A DNA stretch of 64,000 nucleotides, taken from assembly GCA_003116995.1 (NCBI GenBank), contig BDSL01000027.1, positions 62,001 to 126,000 of the forward strand. Reading direction: 5' to 3'. A model generated the notes under the pieces. The model was given only the letters and a program-made list of their open reading frames with translations. It did no database searches and was not told the DNA's origin. Below are positions 62,435 through 64,000 of this stretch, in pieces. The position numbers and the translations under genes are program-made. Every line of letters begins with the position of its first letter. The stretch's first letter is position 1. The stretch is from Yamagishiella unicocca. Lineage: Eukaryota > Chlorophyta > Chlorophyceae > Chlamydomonadales > Volvocaceae.

Positions 62435-64000
62435 TTTGGCAGCGCTTCGCGCAGGATGCGGGATGTTAACTTCGTGGCAAGGTCAGGATATATAAGCGAC
62501 AAAGGCCTATGCGCGCGCACAATGCGCCCGCAAGCTACTGCAATGTGGAGCGCCAAAGGATTTCCGAGCGCTGCCGGCAGAAAACGTTTTCTACTAATAT
62601 CAGTAGCCGAGGTAGGGTCTAGCGCTGTGCTGAAGCCGTAAGGCGGCGGCCGCAGTGCGGCATTCAACCGCTGGCGAAACCAGCTGCTAACCTGGCCAGC
62701 AGCGCTAAGTCTTCCAAGGGGTCTTGTTGTACGTCGTATTGTCCAACGCGTTTTGTATTGGAGGATTACCGGCTTGACACGTCAGGGGCAGACCGGCAGC
62801 CGGGGTCCAGGCCATCCCTCATTCCCTGTATCCTAGTTTCCCGGGCTCAGTATGCAGGTGTAAGCTGATAGCTGAAATAATAATCCGGTGATCAGTTTTG
62901 TGTGAAGGGAAACAATAGGCGACAGGTTTTCGTACCCTAAAGGGCAGTCGTACCATGCAAACGGGTCTTCATGAAACCTATATAACACAGCAAGAAGGAG
63001 TTGAAAGCCTCACCTAATCGTCACCATGTCGCGATATGTCCCAAAGCGGCTCCTATTGGTTCATGACACATAGTACACATTTAGGGCTGGCGAAGTAGCA
63101 TGGCCGCACCCTTCGCTCTTTAGCCTTTTGTACTGTTATCCTCCCAAGGCACACCAGTTCCTGTTTATGCCTGAACAGCCTGATTGCCTGTCAGCGCCAT
63201 TCGTACGGTCGGGCTGGATGAACAGGAACTCAAAGACCCAGCGTGGGCATTGCTGGGCATACATGCCTATTCACGAGTTATGCTATCTAGTTGATTGCAT
63301 CGCTGTATCTTAAGGCGGGATCCAGCACCTGGCCGTCCGGGCGCAAGTTGACCAACGGCTTAGGTTGGGCCCTGGCAGATCTGTCCCCATCCGGAGCAAC
63401 GTTACCGGCGCTTCTGCATGTATGTAAATGCCTGGTGTGCCGAAATGGGCTGATAGGAGCTGATGGTGAAGCGCTGCCCATAGCAGGGAAGGGAAGCGGC
63501 TGCGCTCCGCAGTGCGGGCGATGCCAGCCATCTTGCAACACTGCCGACTGGTAAAACGACATCCTACGGAAGATGGTTCAGGCCTGTAGATCTGCTGACT
63601 TATGAAACCGCTCGCGAGAAAGTGTAATACTTCAGTTTCACGCTGTGCGCTATTTTTGGTCTCGGTCAGTGGCCCGCCGCCGTCAGTGATTGCTGCGCCC
63701 TGTTAGCCTGCTGTACTAATCTTATTTATTAGTACCGGTTTATGCGGCAAGTCTTGGGACAGCCTGTCGACCGAGCGAATATGTTTGGGTTACGAGTCAC
63801 TAAGCCGCGGGCCGCCAATCCGTAGCAGACACCAACACAAAGTCCTTGCCAATATGCCCAAGCACAATATAAGCAGGGCTGCACCAGGCCCAAATTCACC
63901 TCCAAGCCATTATCGTCGTTGGCCCTGCGGGCCTCCTACGCCCCCACCCGAACTGCCGCCGAGCCCCGCAGCTCCAAAGCCTCCCTGACCTGCAGCGCCT
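62435..64000. other. Upstream of the U-box gene to the window edge
   Basis: Presumed promoter region of the U-box/WD40 gene, then unassigned DNA. A TATATAAGC stretch lies at about 62489. At the right edge (about 63840-64000) the DNA becomes GC- and Pro-codon-rich on the plus strand and reads ALQVREALELRGSAAVRVGA then stop on the minus strand, so a gene end or start may begin there; it is too short to call. Confidence 0.4.

Noticed and set aside
1..64000. tRNA, rRNA, organellar or prokaryotic origin
   Set aside because: No tRNA or rRNA signatures noticed; spliceosomal introns and TGTAA signals point to a nuclear genome.

Overview
This is nuclear DNA of a green alga, most likely a volvocine or Chlamydomonas-like chlorophyte. 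The sequence is very GC-rich, genes are broken by many 100-700 bp introns with GTGAG/GTGCG donors and pyrimidine-CAG acceptors, proteins carry long Ala/Gly/Pro/Ser/Gln runs, introns are full of minisatellites, and TGTAA (the usual algal poly(A) signal) follows several genes. No rRNA, tRNA, CRISPR array or intact transposon was seen. Species cannot be fixed from the window.

I rebuilt ten spliced genes. For each, all exon phases join without a frame break; most exon borders are inferred from splice motifs and protein similarity. Left to right: an IQ-motif protein cut by the left edge (+, 3-7485); a patatin-like lipase (+, 9837-13166); MSH1, an organellar MutS homologue with a C-terminal GIY-YIG nuclease domain (-, 25540-14911, 20 exons); a synaptotagmin/E-Syt-like SMP-C2 protein (-, 32875-26799, 12 exons); a small SEL1-repeat protein (-, 34950-33582); BOP1/ERB1, a ribosome biogenesis WD40 protein (+, 35057-41033, 11 exons); a small tail-anchored Cys-rich protein (-, 44013-42715); a SPATA4-like ciliary CH-domain protein (-, 46262-44771); proteasome subunit alpha-4 (+, 47865-50374); a small orphan with a presequence-like N terminus (+, 51094-52227); and a giant U-box/WD40 probable E3 ubiquitin ligase (-, 62434-55229). 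The orphan is an eleventh, weaker model.

The genes are mostly unrelated housekeeping or structural genes (organelle genome care, ER-plasma membrane contact, ribosome assembly, protein turnover, cilia), so this is not an operon or a gene cluster. The SEL1 gene and BOP1 are head to head with only 106 bp between start codons. SPATA4 and the alpha-4 gene are also divergent, with a 1.6 kb spacer.

The most unusual content is in the introns: two long near-perfect fold-backs that could yield small RNAs (patatin intron 5, SYT intron 5); an inverted repeat bracketing one MSH1 exon; a 12-bp array in MSH1 whose every unit carries both a donor-like and an acceptor-like site in frame; a 780-bp minisatellite; a dispersed intronic repeat family; and a 12-bp palindrome found seven times.
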